This document shows, piece by piece, positions 33,498 to 41,956 of a DNA stretch of 64,000 bases. The position numbers were made by a program, and so were the translations under genes. Positions within the stretch are counted from its first letter, which is position 1; the number at the start of each line of letters is the position of its first letter. The stretch covers positions 73,241 to 137,240 of the forward strand of contig NZ_AUIV01000009.1 of NCBI RefSeq assembly GCF_000423885.1, given 5' to 3'. Under the pieces are notes generated by a model. That model was not told the DNA's origin, made no database searches, and saw only the letters and a list, made by a program, of their open reading frames with translations. Source of the stretch: Thermomonas fusca DSM 15424. GTDB taxonomy: Bacteria > Pseudomonadota > Gammaproteobacteria > Xanthomonadales > Xanthomonadaceae.

Positions 33498-35561
33498 ATG
33501 AAGCTCCGCCACGCCCTTCTTCCGCTCGCCCTCGCCCTGTCGCTGCCCACCGCCGCGAACGCCGCCCAGCGCGGCTTCGAAGTGCGCGACATGGCCTACA
33601 TGGACCGCCATTCCGCGCCCACGCTGTCGCCGGACGGCCGCGTGCTGGTGTTCGCCAAGCGCGTGGTCGACAAGCAGGCCAACAAATCGGCGACCACGCT
33701 GTGGATGCGCAACCTGGTCACGCGCGACAACGCGCCGCCCAGGCAGGTGTCGCCGGAAGGCTGGAACGTGAACTCGCCGGCGTTCTCGGCGGACGGCAGG
33801 ACGCTGTATTTCATGAGCGCGAAGTCGGGTTCGATGCAGCTCTACGCCATGCCGGCCAACGGCGGCGCGGCCAAGCGGCTGACCGACTTCGCCATTGACG
33901 TGGATGGCTACAAGCTCTCTCCCGACGGCAGGCAGGTGGCGCTGGCGTTCGCGGTGTTCCCGGACTGCAAGGCCGACCTCGCCTGCACGAAGAAGAAGCT
34001 CGATGACGAGGCGGCGCGCAAGAGCACCGGCCTGCTGTTCGACCGGATGTTCATCCGCCACTGGGACGCGTGGAACGACGGCCGCCTGAACCGCGTGTTC
34101 GCGGCGACGCTGGGCGAGGGCATGCTGACCTCGGCGACGCTGCTGAGCGGCGACGTCCACGGCGACATCCCGTCCAAGCCGTTCGGCGACCTGTCCGATT
34201 TCGCGTGGTCGCCCGACGGCAAGTCGGTGGCGATGAGCGTGCGTCAGTCGAACCGCGAGGAGCCGTGGAGCACCAACTTCGACCTCTGGCTGGTCAATGC
34301 CGACGGCAGCGGCGCACGCAACCTGACCGCTGCCAACAAGGCCTGGGACGCCGGCCCGGTGTTTTCTGCCGACGGCAAGACCCTGTACTACCGCGCGATG
34401 GCGCGCCCGGGCTTCGAGGCCGACCGCTTCGCGCTGATGGCGATGGACATCGCCACCGGTAAGGCGAAGGAGATCGCGCCGCGCTGGGATGCCTCCGCAG
34501 ACGGCATCACCCTGTCCGCCGACGGCAAATGGATCTACACCACCGCGCAGGAGCTGGGCCAGCATCCGCTGTTCCGCGTCTCGCTGGCCAATGGAGAGGT
34601 AGAGGGCGTGGTGAAGGACGGCAGCGTTTCGGCCTTCGACCTGGCCGGACCCACGTTGGCGTTCTCGCGCAACACGCTGAAGACCGGCGATGTCATCGCC
34701 ACCACCAGCGCCGACGGCAAGGTGCCGATCCGCGCGATCACCCCGTCGGCCTCGCAGATGCTGCCGGACGTGGCCTGGGGCGACTTTGAGCAGTTCAACT
34801 TCATCGGCTGGAACGGCGAAACCGTGCATGGCTACGTGGTCAAGCCGTGGAACTTTGAACCCGGCAAGAAATACCCGGTCGCCTTCTTGATCCACGGCGG
34901 TCCGCAGGGCAGCTTCGGCAACGGCTGGAGCTACCGCTGGAACCCGCAGACCTACGCGGGCCAGGGCTACGCGGTGGTGATGATCGACTTCCATGGCAGC
35001 ACCGGCTACGGCCAGAAGTTCACCGACGCGATCAGCGGCCACTGGGGCGACCGCCCGCTGGAAGATCTGCAGAAGGGGTGGGCCGCGGCGCAGCAGAAGT
35101 ACGCATTCCTCGACGGCGACAAGGCCTGCGCGCTCGGCGCCAGCTACGGCGGCTTCATGGTCAACTGGATCGCTGGCAACTGGACGCAGCCGTGGAAGTG
35201 CCTGGTCAGCCACGACGGCGTGTTCGAGAACAACGCCATGGGCTACGCCACCGAGGAGCTTTGGTTCAGCGAGTGGGAGAACGGCGGCACGCCGTATGAC
35301 AACCCCGCCAGCTACCAGAAGTTCAACCCGGCCAACCATGTCGCCAACTTCAAGGTGCCGATGCTGGTGATCCACGGCCAGCAGGACTTCCGCATCCCGG
35401 TGGAGCAGGGCATCGCGCTGTTCACCGCCAACCAGCGCAAGGGCGTGGCGTCGCAGTTCCTGTACTTCCCGGACGAGAACCACTGGGTGCTGAAGCCGCA
35501 GAACAGCGTGCAGTGGCACGACACGGTCAACGCCTGGCTGAAGCAGCACATCGGCCAGTAA
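33498..35561 (+). CDS. S9 family prolyl oligopeptidase/acylaminoacyl-peptidase
   Basis: 687-residue secreted serine peptidase. Signal peptide about 1-22 (MKLRHALLPLALALSLPTAANA). A seven-bladed beta-propeller (about 35-420) shows repeated SPDGR/SADGK blades. The C-terminal alpha/beta hydrolase domain carries the catalytic Ser549 in ALGASYGGFMVNW, an Asp in HGQQDFRIPVEQG and a His in PDENHWVLKPQN. It resembles the dipeptidyl aminopeptidases common in Xanthomonadaceae that act in the periplasm on peptides. It follows the OPT gene by 54 bp. Confidence 0.94.
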   Translation: MKLRHALLPLALALSLPTAANAAQRGFEVRDMAYMDRHSAPTLSPDGRVLVFAKRVVDKQANKSATTLWMRNLVTRDNAPPRQVSPEGWNVNSPAFSADGRTLYFMSAKSGSMQLYAMPANGGAAKRLTDFAIDVDGYKLSPDGRQVALAFAVFPDCKADLACTKKKLDDEAARKSTGLLFDRMFIRHWDAWNDGRLNRVFAATLGEGMLTSATLLSGDVHGDIPSKPFGDLSDFAWSPDGKSVAMSVRQSNREEPWSTNFDLWLVNADGSGARNLTAANKAWDAGPVFSADGKTLYYRAMARPGFEADRFALMAMDIATGKAKEIAPRWDASADGITLSADGKWIYTTAQELGQHPLFRVSLANGEVEGVVKDGSVSAFDLAGPTLAFSRNTLKTGDVIATTSADGKVPIRAITPSASQMLPDVAWGDFEQFNFIGWNGETVHGYVVKPWNFEPGKKYPVAFLIHGGPQGSFGNGWSYRWNPQTYAGQGYAVVMIDFHGSTGYGQKFTDAISGHWGDRPLEDLQKGWAAAQQKYAFLDGDKACALGASYGGFMVNWIAGNWTQPWKCLVSHDGVFENNAMGYATEELWFSEWENGGTPYDNPASYQKFNPANHVANFKVPMLVIHGQQDFRIPVEQGIALFTANQRKGVASQFLYFPDENHWVLKPQNSVQWHDTVNAWLKQHIGQ

Positions 35562-35685
35562 AACGGCAACAGCACAAGGGCCGGGTTCGCCGCAGCGGCG
35601 TGCCCGGGCCATCCACACCCGCGCACGACAGGCGTGGCGGCAGCGGCGAGCTGGTGCCGCAGGCAACCCACAGGAAATCCAAGGC

Positions 35686-36939
35686 ATGACGGCAGCGGTA
35701 CTCCCCGCCCCCTTGATCGACAACGACATCGTCATTTTCGGGCTGATCGCAGGCACGCTGGGCCTGGTGTTCTGGACCGCGTCCAGGCCGGGCGGCTGGC
35801 AGCGCTTCTACAACATCGTGCCGCCGCTGCTGCTGTGCTACCTGTTGCCGGGCATCTACAACTCGGTCGGCCTGATCGACGGCGCCAACAGCCAGCTCTA
35901 CAACCCGGTTGCCAGCCGGGTGCTGCTGCCGGCGGCGCTGGTGCTGCTGACCCTGTCGGTGGACCTGAAGGCGATCCTGCGGCTTGGGCCCAAGCTGCTG
36001 GCGATGTACGCGGCAACCTCGGCCAGCATCATGCTGGGTGCGGTGCTGTCGTTCCTGGCGATGCGCGCGATCGCGCCGGAAACCATGGCAGGCGACACCT
36101 GGGCCGGGATGGCGGCGCTGGCCGGCAGCTGGATCGGCGGCGGCGCCAACATGATGGCGATGAAGGAGATCTTCGACGTCGACGCCACCACCTTCGGCCA
36201 GTTCGCGGTGGTCGACGTGGGCGTGGGCTATGCCTGGATGGCGCTGCTGCTGTTCATGGCGCAGCGCGCCGCGCGCATCGACGCCCGCAGCGGCGCCGAC
36301 ACCACTGCGCTGGACGACCTGAAGCAGCGGGTGGAGGCCTATCGCGCGCAGCACGAGCGGATCCCGACCCTGGCCGACATGATGGTGATCGTGGGCATCG
36401 CCTTCGGCGCGGTCGGGCTGGCGCACGCGTTGGCCGGCCCGCTGTCGGCGTGGTTCGGCGCCAACGTCGGCTGGGCCCATACGGTCAGCCTGGACCAGCC
36501 GTTCGTGTGGATCATCGGGCTGTGCACCATGGCCGGCCTGGGCCTCAGCTTCACCCGCGCGCGCGCGCTGGAAGGCGCAGGCGCGTCGACCATCGGCACC
36601 TTGTTGCTGTATTTCCTCATTGCCGCGATCGGCATGCAGATGGAAATCGGCGCGCTATTCGACAAGCCGCTGCTGTTCCTGCTCGGTGTGGTCTGGCTGG
36701 GCATCCACATCGTCCTGCTGTGGCTGGTCGGGCGGTTGCTGAACGTGCCGTTCTTCTATTTCGCGATCGGCTCGCAGAGCCATATCGGCGGCCCGGCCAG
36801 TGCGCCGGTGGTGGCCTCGGCCTTCCATCGCTCGCTGGCGCCGGTGGGCGCGCTGCTGGGCACGCTGGGCTATGCCACCGGCACCGTGCTGGCCTATTTC
36901 ACCGGGCTGATGCTGCGCGCGCTGGCCGGCGCCGGCTGA
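35686..36939 (+). CDS. DUF819 family membrane protein
   Basis: 417-residue integral membrane protein with about ten helices, of the DUF819 (YjcL-like) family, thought to be transporters but without a known substrate. Typical are LLCYLLPGIYNSVGLI, LVLLTLSVDLKAILRLGPKLL, AALAGSWIGGGANMMAMKEIF and the C-terminal IGSQSHIGGPASAPVVASAFHRSLAPVGALLGTLGYATGTVLAYF, which resembles the Gly-rich re-entrant regions of secondary carriers. It lies 124 bp after the S9 peptidase gene on the same strand; a role in exporting or importing amino acids from peptides is only a guess. Confidence 0.85.
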   Translation: MTAAVLPAPLIDNDIVIFGLIAGTLGLVFWTASRPGGWQRFYNIVPPLLLCYLLPGIYNSVGLIDGANSQLYNPVASRVLLPAALVLLTLSVDLKAILRLGPKLLAMYAATSASIMLGAVLSFLAMRAIAPETMAGDTWAGMAALAGSWIGGGANMMAMKEIFDVDATTFGQFAVVDVGVGYAWMALLLFMAQRAARIDARSGADTTALDDLKQRVEAYRAQHERIPTLADMMVIVGIAFGAVGLAHALAGPLSAWFGANVGWAHTVSLDQPFVWIIGLCTMAGLGLSFTRARALEGAGASTIGTLLLYFLIAAIGMQMEIGALFDKPLLFLLGVVWLGIHIVLLWLVGRLLNVPFFYFAIGSQSHIGGPASAPVVASAFHRSLAPVGALLGTLGYATGTVLAYFTGLMLRALAGAG

Positions 36940-36960
36940 AAACTTCGTTGCCCGTCATGG

Positions 36961-36977
36961 GGGCGGCTGTACCGCCC
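36961..36977 (+). other. Short stem-loop before the arginine-rich small ORF
   Basis: GGGCGG (36961-36966) and CCGCCC (36972-36977) can pair around CTGTA. There is no T tract. It could protect the end of the DUF819 transcript or shape the leader of the small ORF that starts 14 nt later. Confidence 0.3.
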
Positions 36978-36990
36978 GGGAGAGAGGCCG

Positions 36991-37170
36991 ATGTTTCATT
37001 CCAGGGAACCACAGTACCGCGTCGGCTACACCGGCCCGGAGCGCCGTCGTGGCGAACGCCGTATCAACGCCGAGCGTCGGGAGATGATCCGTTTCGACCT
37101 TGATCGCGGCGAGCGGCGCAGCGGCAAGGATCGTCGCCACCATGGCTGGGACTCGGCCCCCTCGCGCTAG
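36991..37170 (+). CDS. Small arginine-rich protein, unknown function
   Basis: A 59-residue ORF with the good ribosome binding site GGGAGAGAG before its ATG. The product is built from repeated ERR/DRR blocks: GPERRRGERR, NAERRE, DRGERRSGKDRRH. Small proteins with serial xERRxxxDRR motifs occur in several proteobacteria, but I know of no established function; nucleic-acid or nucleotide binding is only a guess. About one third of the residues are Arg, and the frame has strong third-position G/C preference, so it looks like a real gene. Its TAG stop shares the palindrome CTAG (37167-37170) with the stop of the convergent corA. Confidence 0.72.
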   Translation: MFHSREPQYRVGYTGPERRRGERRINAERREMIRFDLDRGERRSGKDRRHHGWDSAPSR

Positions 37171-38162
37171 AGCCAGCCGATCCGGCGCAGGTAGCGGTAC
37201 AGCAGCACGCAGAACAGCGCCACCACGCCGATCAGCACCGGATAGGCGTAGCGGCCCTGCAGCTCCGGCATGTGCTGGAAATTCATCCCGTACCAGCTGG
37301 CGATGAGCGTCGGCGCGGCCAGCAGGCCGGCCCAGCCGGCCAGCTTCTTGACGATCTCGCCCTGCGCCACGGTGACCAGCGAGAGGTTAACGTTCATCGC
37401 CGCCGCCACCATCTCGCGCAGGGTGTCGATGCTGTCGCCAACGCGCGCGGCGTGGTCCAGCACGTCGCGGAAATAGGGCTTCACGTCGTCGGGGATGGCG
37501 AATACCGGCGTGCGGATCAGCTGCGACAGGATGTCCTGCATCGGCGCCACCGACAGCCGCATCTGGGTCAGTTCCTTGCGCAGCGCATACAGGCGCTTGA
37601 TGGTGCCGCGCTTGTAGCTTTCGGCGAACACGTCCTGCTCCAGCGCGTCCAGCTCGGCCTCGAAGTCGGAGACGATCGGCTGGTAGTTGTCGACGATGAA
37701 GTCGAGCACCGCGTGCAGGGCGATGCTGGGTCCGTGCGCCAACACCTCCGGCTCGCGCTCGAGCCGCTGCCGCACCGGCGCAAAGCTGAGGGAGGCGCCG
37801 TGCCGCACCGTCATCAGGAAGCGCGGGCCGATGAAGACGTGGGTCTCGCCGAAGCGCACATGGCCATCGATCCGCTGCGCGGTATGCGCGGCGATGAACA
37901 GGGTGCTGCCGTAGGGTTCCAGCTTGGGCCGCTGGTGCGCGTGATGGGCGTCTTCCACCGCCAGATCGTGCAGGGCGAATTCTTCCTGCATCGTGTCCAG
38001 CAGCGATTCCTCGGGTTCGTACAGGCCCACCCAGACGAAGCTGCCGTCGTCGATGGCGAGCACGTCGCTGATCTGTTCGATGCTGATTTCGCGGCGTTGG
38101 CCGCTGCGGTCGTAGGCGGCGCAGTTGACCACGCAGGCGGGTTGGAGGGGCGGGCTGCTCAT
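37167..38162 (-). CDS. corA: Magnesium/cobalt transporter CorA
   Basis: 331-residue CorA-type channel for Mg2+ and Co2+. A large cytoplasmic N-terminal domain (about 1-265) precedes two C-terminal membrane helices (about 270-290 and 302-324), joined by the selectivity loop YGMNFQHMPEL with the universal GMN motif. Start MSSPPLQPACVVN at 38162 was preferred; an upstream ATG at 38207 would overlap the neighbouring gene. The C-terminal basic tail (RYLRRIGWL) is normal. It follows the Lnb_N-like gene on the same strand by 31 bp, so cotranscription with the corC cluster is likely. Confidence 0.95.
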   Translation of the reverse strand: MSSPPLQPACVVNCAAYDRSGQRREISIEQISDVLAIDDGSFVWVGLYEPEESLLDTMQEEFALHDLAVEDAHHAHQRPKLEPYGSTLFIAAHTAQRIDGHVRFGETHVFIGPRFLMTVRHGASLSFAPVRQRLEREPEVLAHGPSIALHAVLDFIVDNYQPIVSDFEAELDALEQDVFAESYKRGTIKRLYALRKELTQMRLSVAPMQDILSQLIRTPVFAIPDDVKPYFRDVLDHAARVGDSIDTLREMVAAAMNVNLSLVTVAQGEIVKKLAGWAGLLAAPTLIASWYGMNFQHMPELQGRYAYPVLIGVVALFCVLLYRYLRRIGWL

Positions 38163-38193
38163 CGCCGCATCCTGCCTGCGCGGATCCGGGCCA

Positions 38194-39378
38194 TCAAGCG
38201 CGGACAAGACGCGACCACAGCCGTGCGAACGCCAGATGCAGCGGCAGCAGCAGGGCGATCCAGTGGCCGTTGCGCTGTGGCACCGCCTGCAGCCACAGCG
38301 GCAGGCAGGCCAGTGCCGCCAGCACCGCCACCGCCAGCAGCAGCGCGCGGAAGCGCGGCGAAGGCAGGCGCCCGCGCAGCAGCGCCCAGGCCCCCGGCAG
38401 CAGCAGCAGGCACAGCGGGTTCATCAGCAGCAGGTTGCGGTTGGCCCACAGCGCGCGGTGTTCGGTAAACGCCCAGCTCAGCGCCAGCACCGCGCCAAGC
38501 AATCCGCACAGCAGCCAGAACCCGCCGGCCAGTCCCGCCAGCGTGCGCGGGTAGCGCCGCCCGAGGCCCAACACGAGCAGCGCCAGACTCGCGCCCACCA
38601 GCAGCCACGGCCACAGCGGCAGGGCCTGTTCGACCGGTTCGGCGGTCTGCCCCTGCGGCAACAGCTCGATTTCTGCCGCCACCAGCGGGCGGCCGTCGGC
38701 GCGGGTCACCTTGCGTAGGTCGTCGGCCAGTCGGCGCGGCAGGAAGCCTTGCTCCCAGCGGGTCAGCGCGCGGTCGCCGAACGGCCCGATGGCGATGTCG
38801 AAACCCAGCCACATCAACGGCGCCGGCGCGGCCAGCCGCAGCGATTCGCTGCGGTAGGTGTCGCCGCTGGAGCGCCCTTCCAGCTGCCTGCGCAGGCGTC
38901 CGTCCAGCGCACGGTCGAGTGCGTCGCGCACGCGGGTGGCGCAGTTGTCGGTGTAGTAATCGTAGCGGTAGCGCGCGTTCTCGGGCCTGGCGTTCTCGGC
39001 CAGGTCGGCGGCCAGCCGGCGCGCCTGTGCGGGCTCGAGATCCAGCCATTGCAGGCTCGCGCCGCGGCCGACCTCGCGGTAATAGGCCAAGTCTTCTTCC
39101 AGCGGCAGCGCCACCAGCAGATAGCGCATCTCGCCTTTGGCGAAGCGTTGGGCGAAGCCGTCCTCCTGCAGGTCGAAGAAGCCGAAGTTGTAGCTGACCG
39201 GTCCGGGCTGCGCGGGGTCGTCGACCACGATGGCGTCGTGGCCGAAACGCTCCCAGAAGATATCGCCGGGACCCATCGTCACCACGCCGATGCGCGGGGT
39301 AGGGGGCGTCTGCGCCAGTGCGTTGCCGGCAAGGCAGGCGAAAAGAACGGCGGCCAACAGCAGCCTGGCGATCCCCAT
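38194..39378 (-). CDS. DUF4105/Lnb_N-like membrane protein
   Basis: 394-residue protein: signal peptide (MGIARLLLAAVLFACLAGNALA), a periplasmic domain of about 220 residues and a C-terminal half with five or six membrane helices. The periplasmic part matches DUF4105 (PF13387), which I recall being linked to Lnb, a Bacteroides lipoprotein N-acyltransferase: FWERFGHDAIVVDD (candidate His), YNFGFFDL and YRYDYYTDNCATRVRDALD (candidate Cys). The His-Cys pair recalls papain-like acyltransferases. It directly follows corC, the position of lnt in many proteobacteria. Function here is inference. The start is uncertain; ATGs at 39402 and 39432 lengthen the N-terminus. Confidence 0.78.
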   Translation of the reverse strand: MGIARLLLAAVLFACLAGNALAQTPPTPRIGVVTMGPGDIFWERFGHDAIVVDDPAQPGPVSYNFGFFDLQEDGFAQRFAKGEMRYLLVALPLEEDLAYYREVGRGASLQWLDLEPAQARRLAADLAENARPENARYRYDYYTDNCATRVRDALDRALDGRLRRQLEGRSSGDTYRSESLRLAAPAPLMWLGFDIAIGPFGDRALTRWEQGFLPRRLADDLRKVTRADGRPLVAAEIELLPQGQTAEPVEQALPLWPWLLVGASLALLVLGLGRRYPRTLAGLAGGFWLLCGLLGAVLALSWAFTEHRALWANRNLLLMNPLCLLLLPGAWALLRGRLPSPRFRALLLAVAVLAALACLPLWLQAVPQRNGHWIALLLPLHLAFARLWSRLVRA

Positions 39379-39418
39379 CCTCAGGTGCGCCGATCCCGCC
39401 ATCGCGGGAGCGGTCACG

Positions 39419-40297
39419 CTACGGTTCCGCATGCACGCCCACGTGCAGCGCCAGCAGCCGGCGCGCGTCGGCGCGGGCCACCCGGAATGTGAAGCGGCCG
39501 AGGGTCAGCTCCTCGCCGGCTTCCGGCAGGTGGCCGATGGCGGCGGTGAGCAGGCCGCCGATGGTGTCGTACTCGTCCTCGGCGAAGTCGGCGCCGAAAC
39601 GCTCGTTGAAATCGTCGATCGGGGTCAGCGCATCGACCACGAACTGGCCGTCGGCCTGCGCCGCGATCAATACGCCCTCGTCGGCGGCATCGTCGTGCTC
39701 GTCGTCGATGTCGCCGACGATCTGCTCCAGCACGTCCTCGATGGTGACCAGCCCGGCCACGCCGCCGTATTCGTCGATCACGATGGCCATGTGGTTGCGC
39801 GACTGGCGGAACTCGCGCAGCAGCACGTTGAGGTTCTTGGATTCCGGAATCAGCACCACCGGGCGCAGCAGCTCGTGGATGCTGGCAGGGCCGTTGTCGG
39901 TCACTACCCCGCGCAGCAGATCCTTGGCCAGCAGGATGCCGAGGATCTCGTCCTTGTCCTCGCCGTGCACCGGGAAGCGCGAGTGGCCGGATTCCACCAC
40001 CTGACTCATCAGGTCGAGGAACTTGCCGTCCGCCGGCAGCGCCACCATCTGAGAGCGCGACACCATCACGTCGCCCACGGTCATGTCGGCGATGTTCACT
40101 GCGCCTTCCATCATCCGCAGGGTATCGGGGCCGATCAGGCCATCGGCCTGCACGTCGCGCAGCAACTCGATCAGGTCCTCGCGGCTGGTCGGCTCGCCGG
40201 ACAGCGCCGCACTGATGCGCTCCAGCCAGGACCGGTGCGGTTTTTCGGCGGGTTTTTCTTCAGAGTCGGCCGGGAGCCGACTGTCGTCCTCGGACAT
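39419..40297 (-). CDS. corC: CorC/YbeX CBS-domain protein
   Basis: 292-residue cytoplasmic protein of the CorC family, linked to magnesium and cobalt efflux and, as YbeX, to ribosome metabolism. No membrane segments. An N-terminal linker (WLERISAALSGEPTSREDLIELLRDV) leads to two CBS domains (about 75-195, with VMVSRSQMVALPAD, SRFPVHGEDKDEILGILLAKDLL, MAIVIDEYGGVAGLVTIEDVLEQIVGDIDDEHD) and the C-terminal CorC_HlyC domain (TIGGLLTAAIGHLPEAGEE). It belongs to the ybeZ-ybeY-corC cluster. Confidence 0.95.
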   Translation of the reverse strand: MSEDDSRLPADSEEKPAEKPHRSWLERISAALSGEPTSREDLIELLRDVQADGLIGPDTLRMMEGAVNIADMTVGDVMVSRSQMVALPADGKFLDLMSQVVESGHSRFPVHGEDKDEILGILLAKDLLRGVVTDNGPASIHELLRPVVLIPESKNLNVLLREFRQSRNHMAIVIDEYGGVAGLVTIEDVLEQIVGDIDDEHDDAADEGVLIAAQADGQFVVDALTPIDDFNERFGADFAEDEYDTIGGLLTAAIGHLPEAGEELTLGRFTFRVARADARRLLALHVGVHAEP

Positions 40298-40372
40298 GGG
40301 GCGTGGGGGCCTCGTGGTTGCAACGGTGGGGAGTCTAGCGAATCCGCGTGGAAGCGGCAGGAACGGTGCGTT

Positions 40373-40855
40373 TCAGGCGTCGAGGTAGGGATCGGGCAGG
40401 CCCAGGCCGGCCAGGATCTCGCGCTCCAGTTGCTCCATCGCCTCGGCTTCCTGCGCGTCCTCGTGGTCCCAACCCAGCAGGTGCAGGCAGCCGTGTACGG
40501 TCAGGTGGGCGTAATGCGCGCCCAGCGGCTTGCGTTGTTCCTGTGCTTCGCGGGCCACCACCGGCGCGCACAGCACCAGATCGCCCAGCAGCGGCAGCCT
40601 GACGCCTTTCGGCAGGCCTTCCGGCAGCTCCGCCGGGAAGCTGAGCACGTTGGTGGCGTAATCCTTGCCGCGATAGTGGTGGTTGAGCGCGCGGCCTTCC
40701 TTTTCGTCGACGATGCGGATGGCCAGGTCGGCCTCGCGGATGCGGCCTTCCAGCGCAGCCGCCACCCATTTGCGGAAGCTCACCGCGGCAGGCACGCCGG
40801 CGCGCGGCGCGGCATAGCCGACGGCGACATCGAGACGGATCGGGCCCTTGGTCAT
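40373..40855 (-). CDS. ybeY: Endoribonuclease YbeY
   Basis: 160-residue metal-dependent RNase involved in 16S rRNA 3' maturation and ribosome quality control. The zinc site H-x3-H-x5-H is in HLTVHGCLHLLGWDHEDAQEAEAM. Other family marks are LNHHYRGKDYATNVLSFP and LGDLVLCAPVV. Length and position between ybeZ and corC are normal. It begins 9 bp after ybeZ. Confidence 0.97.
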   Translation of the reverse strand: MTKGPIRLDVAVGYAAPRAGVPAAVSFRKWVAAALEGRIREADLAIRIVDEKEGRALNHHYRGKDYATNVLSFPAELPEGLPKGVRLPLLGDLVLCAPVVAREAQEQRKPLGAHYAHLTVHGCLHLLGWDHEDAQEAEAMEQLEREILAGLGLPDPYLDA

Positions 40856-40864
40856 GGGCGCATC

Positions 40865-41842
40865 CTACGCCTGTCCGTTGCCGGCATCGCGCGCCTCGTA
40901 GGCGTTGACGATGCGCGCCACCAGCGGGTGCCGAACCACGTCGCGCGCCTCGAAGAAAGTGAAGCTCACCCCCTCGACGCCGCGCAGCACCTCCACCGCG
41001 TCCTTGAGGCCGGATTTCTGGTGCTTGGGCAGGTCGATCTGGGTCAGGTCGCCGGTGATGACCGCGGTGCTGCCGAAGCCCAGCCGGGTCAGGAACATCT
41101 TCATCTGCTCGATGCTGGTGTTCTGCGCCTCGTCGAGGATCACGAAGGCATCGTTCAGGGTGCGTCCGCGCATGTAGGCCAGCGGCGCGATCTCGATGAC
41201 GTTGCGCTCCAGCAGCCGCGCCACCTTTTCCACCCCCAGCATTTCGTAGAGGGCGTCGTACAGCGGGCGCAGATAGGGGTCGACCTTCTGGGTCAGGTCG
41301 CCGGGCAGGAAGCCGAGCTTCTCGCCGGCCTCCACCGCCGGCCGCACCAGGATCAGCCGCTGCACCCGCGACTGGTTGAGCGCATCCACCGCCATCGCCA
41401 CGGCGAGGAAGGTCTTGCCGGTGCCGGCCGGGCCGATGCCGAAGTTGATGTCATGGCTGGCGATTTCGTGCAGGTACCTGCGCTGGTTGGCGCCGCGCCC
41501 GCGCAGGGTGCCGCGCTTGACCCGCACCGCGATGTCTTCCGGCGTCTGGCTTGCGGGGGCCGCGGGTGCGGGTTCGTCACCCGCGAACGCGCCCAGCCGC
41601 AGGTGCACGGCGTGTTCGTCAAGCGGCTCGTCCGCGGCGTCCTCGTAGAGCTGGCGCAGGAACGATTCAGCGCGCGCGGCGGCGTCGGCATCGTCCGCTT
41701 CAATGCGGAACACGCCGCCGCGATTGGCGATGGCAACGCCAAGGCGCAGCTCGATCAGGCGCAGGTGGGCGTCGAACGGCCCGCTCAGGTTGGCCAGACG
41801 CTCGATGTCGTCAGGCTCGAGGCTGAATTCGCGATGTGGCAT
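40865..41842 (-). CDS. ybeZ: PhoH-like ATPase YbeZ
   Basis: 325-residue P-loop ATPase of the PhoH family, found with YbeY and thought to act with it in RNA metabolism. An N-terminal KH-like region (about 1-110) precedes the ATPase core: FGIGPAGTGKTFLAVAMAV (Walker A), LVRPAVEAGEKLGFLPGDLTQKVDPYLRPLYDAL, FVILDEAQNTS (Walker B) and TGDLTQIDLP (sensor). Start MPHREFSLEPDDIERLANLSG fits the family. miaB, its usual upstream neighbour, is displaced by an inverted amidohydrolase gene. Confidence 0.95.
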   Translation of the reverse strand: MPHREFSLEPDDIERLANLSGPFDAHLRLIELRLGVAIANRGGVFRIEADDADAAARAESFLRQLYEDAADEPLDEHAVHLRLGAFAGDEPAPAAPASQTPEDIAVRVKRGTLRGRGANQRRYLHEIASHDINFGIGPAGTGKTFLAVAMAVDALNQSRVQRLILVRPAVEAGEKLGFLPGDLTQKVDPYLRPLYDALYEMLGVEKVARLLERNVIEIAPLAYMRGRTLNDAFVILDEAQNTSIEQMKMFLTRLGFGSTAVITGDLTQIDLPKHQKSGLKDAVEVLRGVEGVSFTFFEARDVVRHPLVARIVNAYEARDAGNGQA

Positions 41843-41956
41843 AGACCGGGCAGGGTAGCGCGACCGGCGCCCGCCCGCCACGTTGCGGCAGCGCGGCTTG
41901 CCTCGCGCCGGCGGCTTGCCGCATTGTTGCAGGACTGTTTTTACCCGGGAATCAAG

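Noticed and set aside
31272..35756. In-frame upstream extension of the M13 peptidase over the OPT and S9 genes
   Set aside because: The peptidase has a normal signal peptide starting at 31271; everything upstream is the reversed image of plus-strand genes.
39230..41956. In-frame upstream extension of the amidohydrolase over corC, ybeY and ybeZ
   Set aside because: The signal peptide at 41957 marks the start; the extension is antisense to conserved genes.
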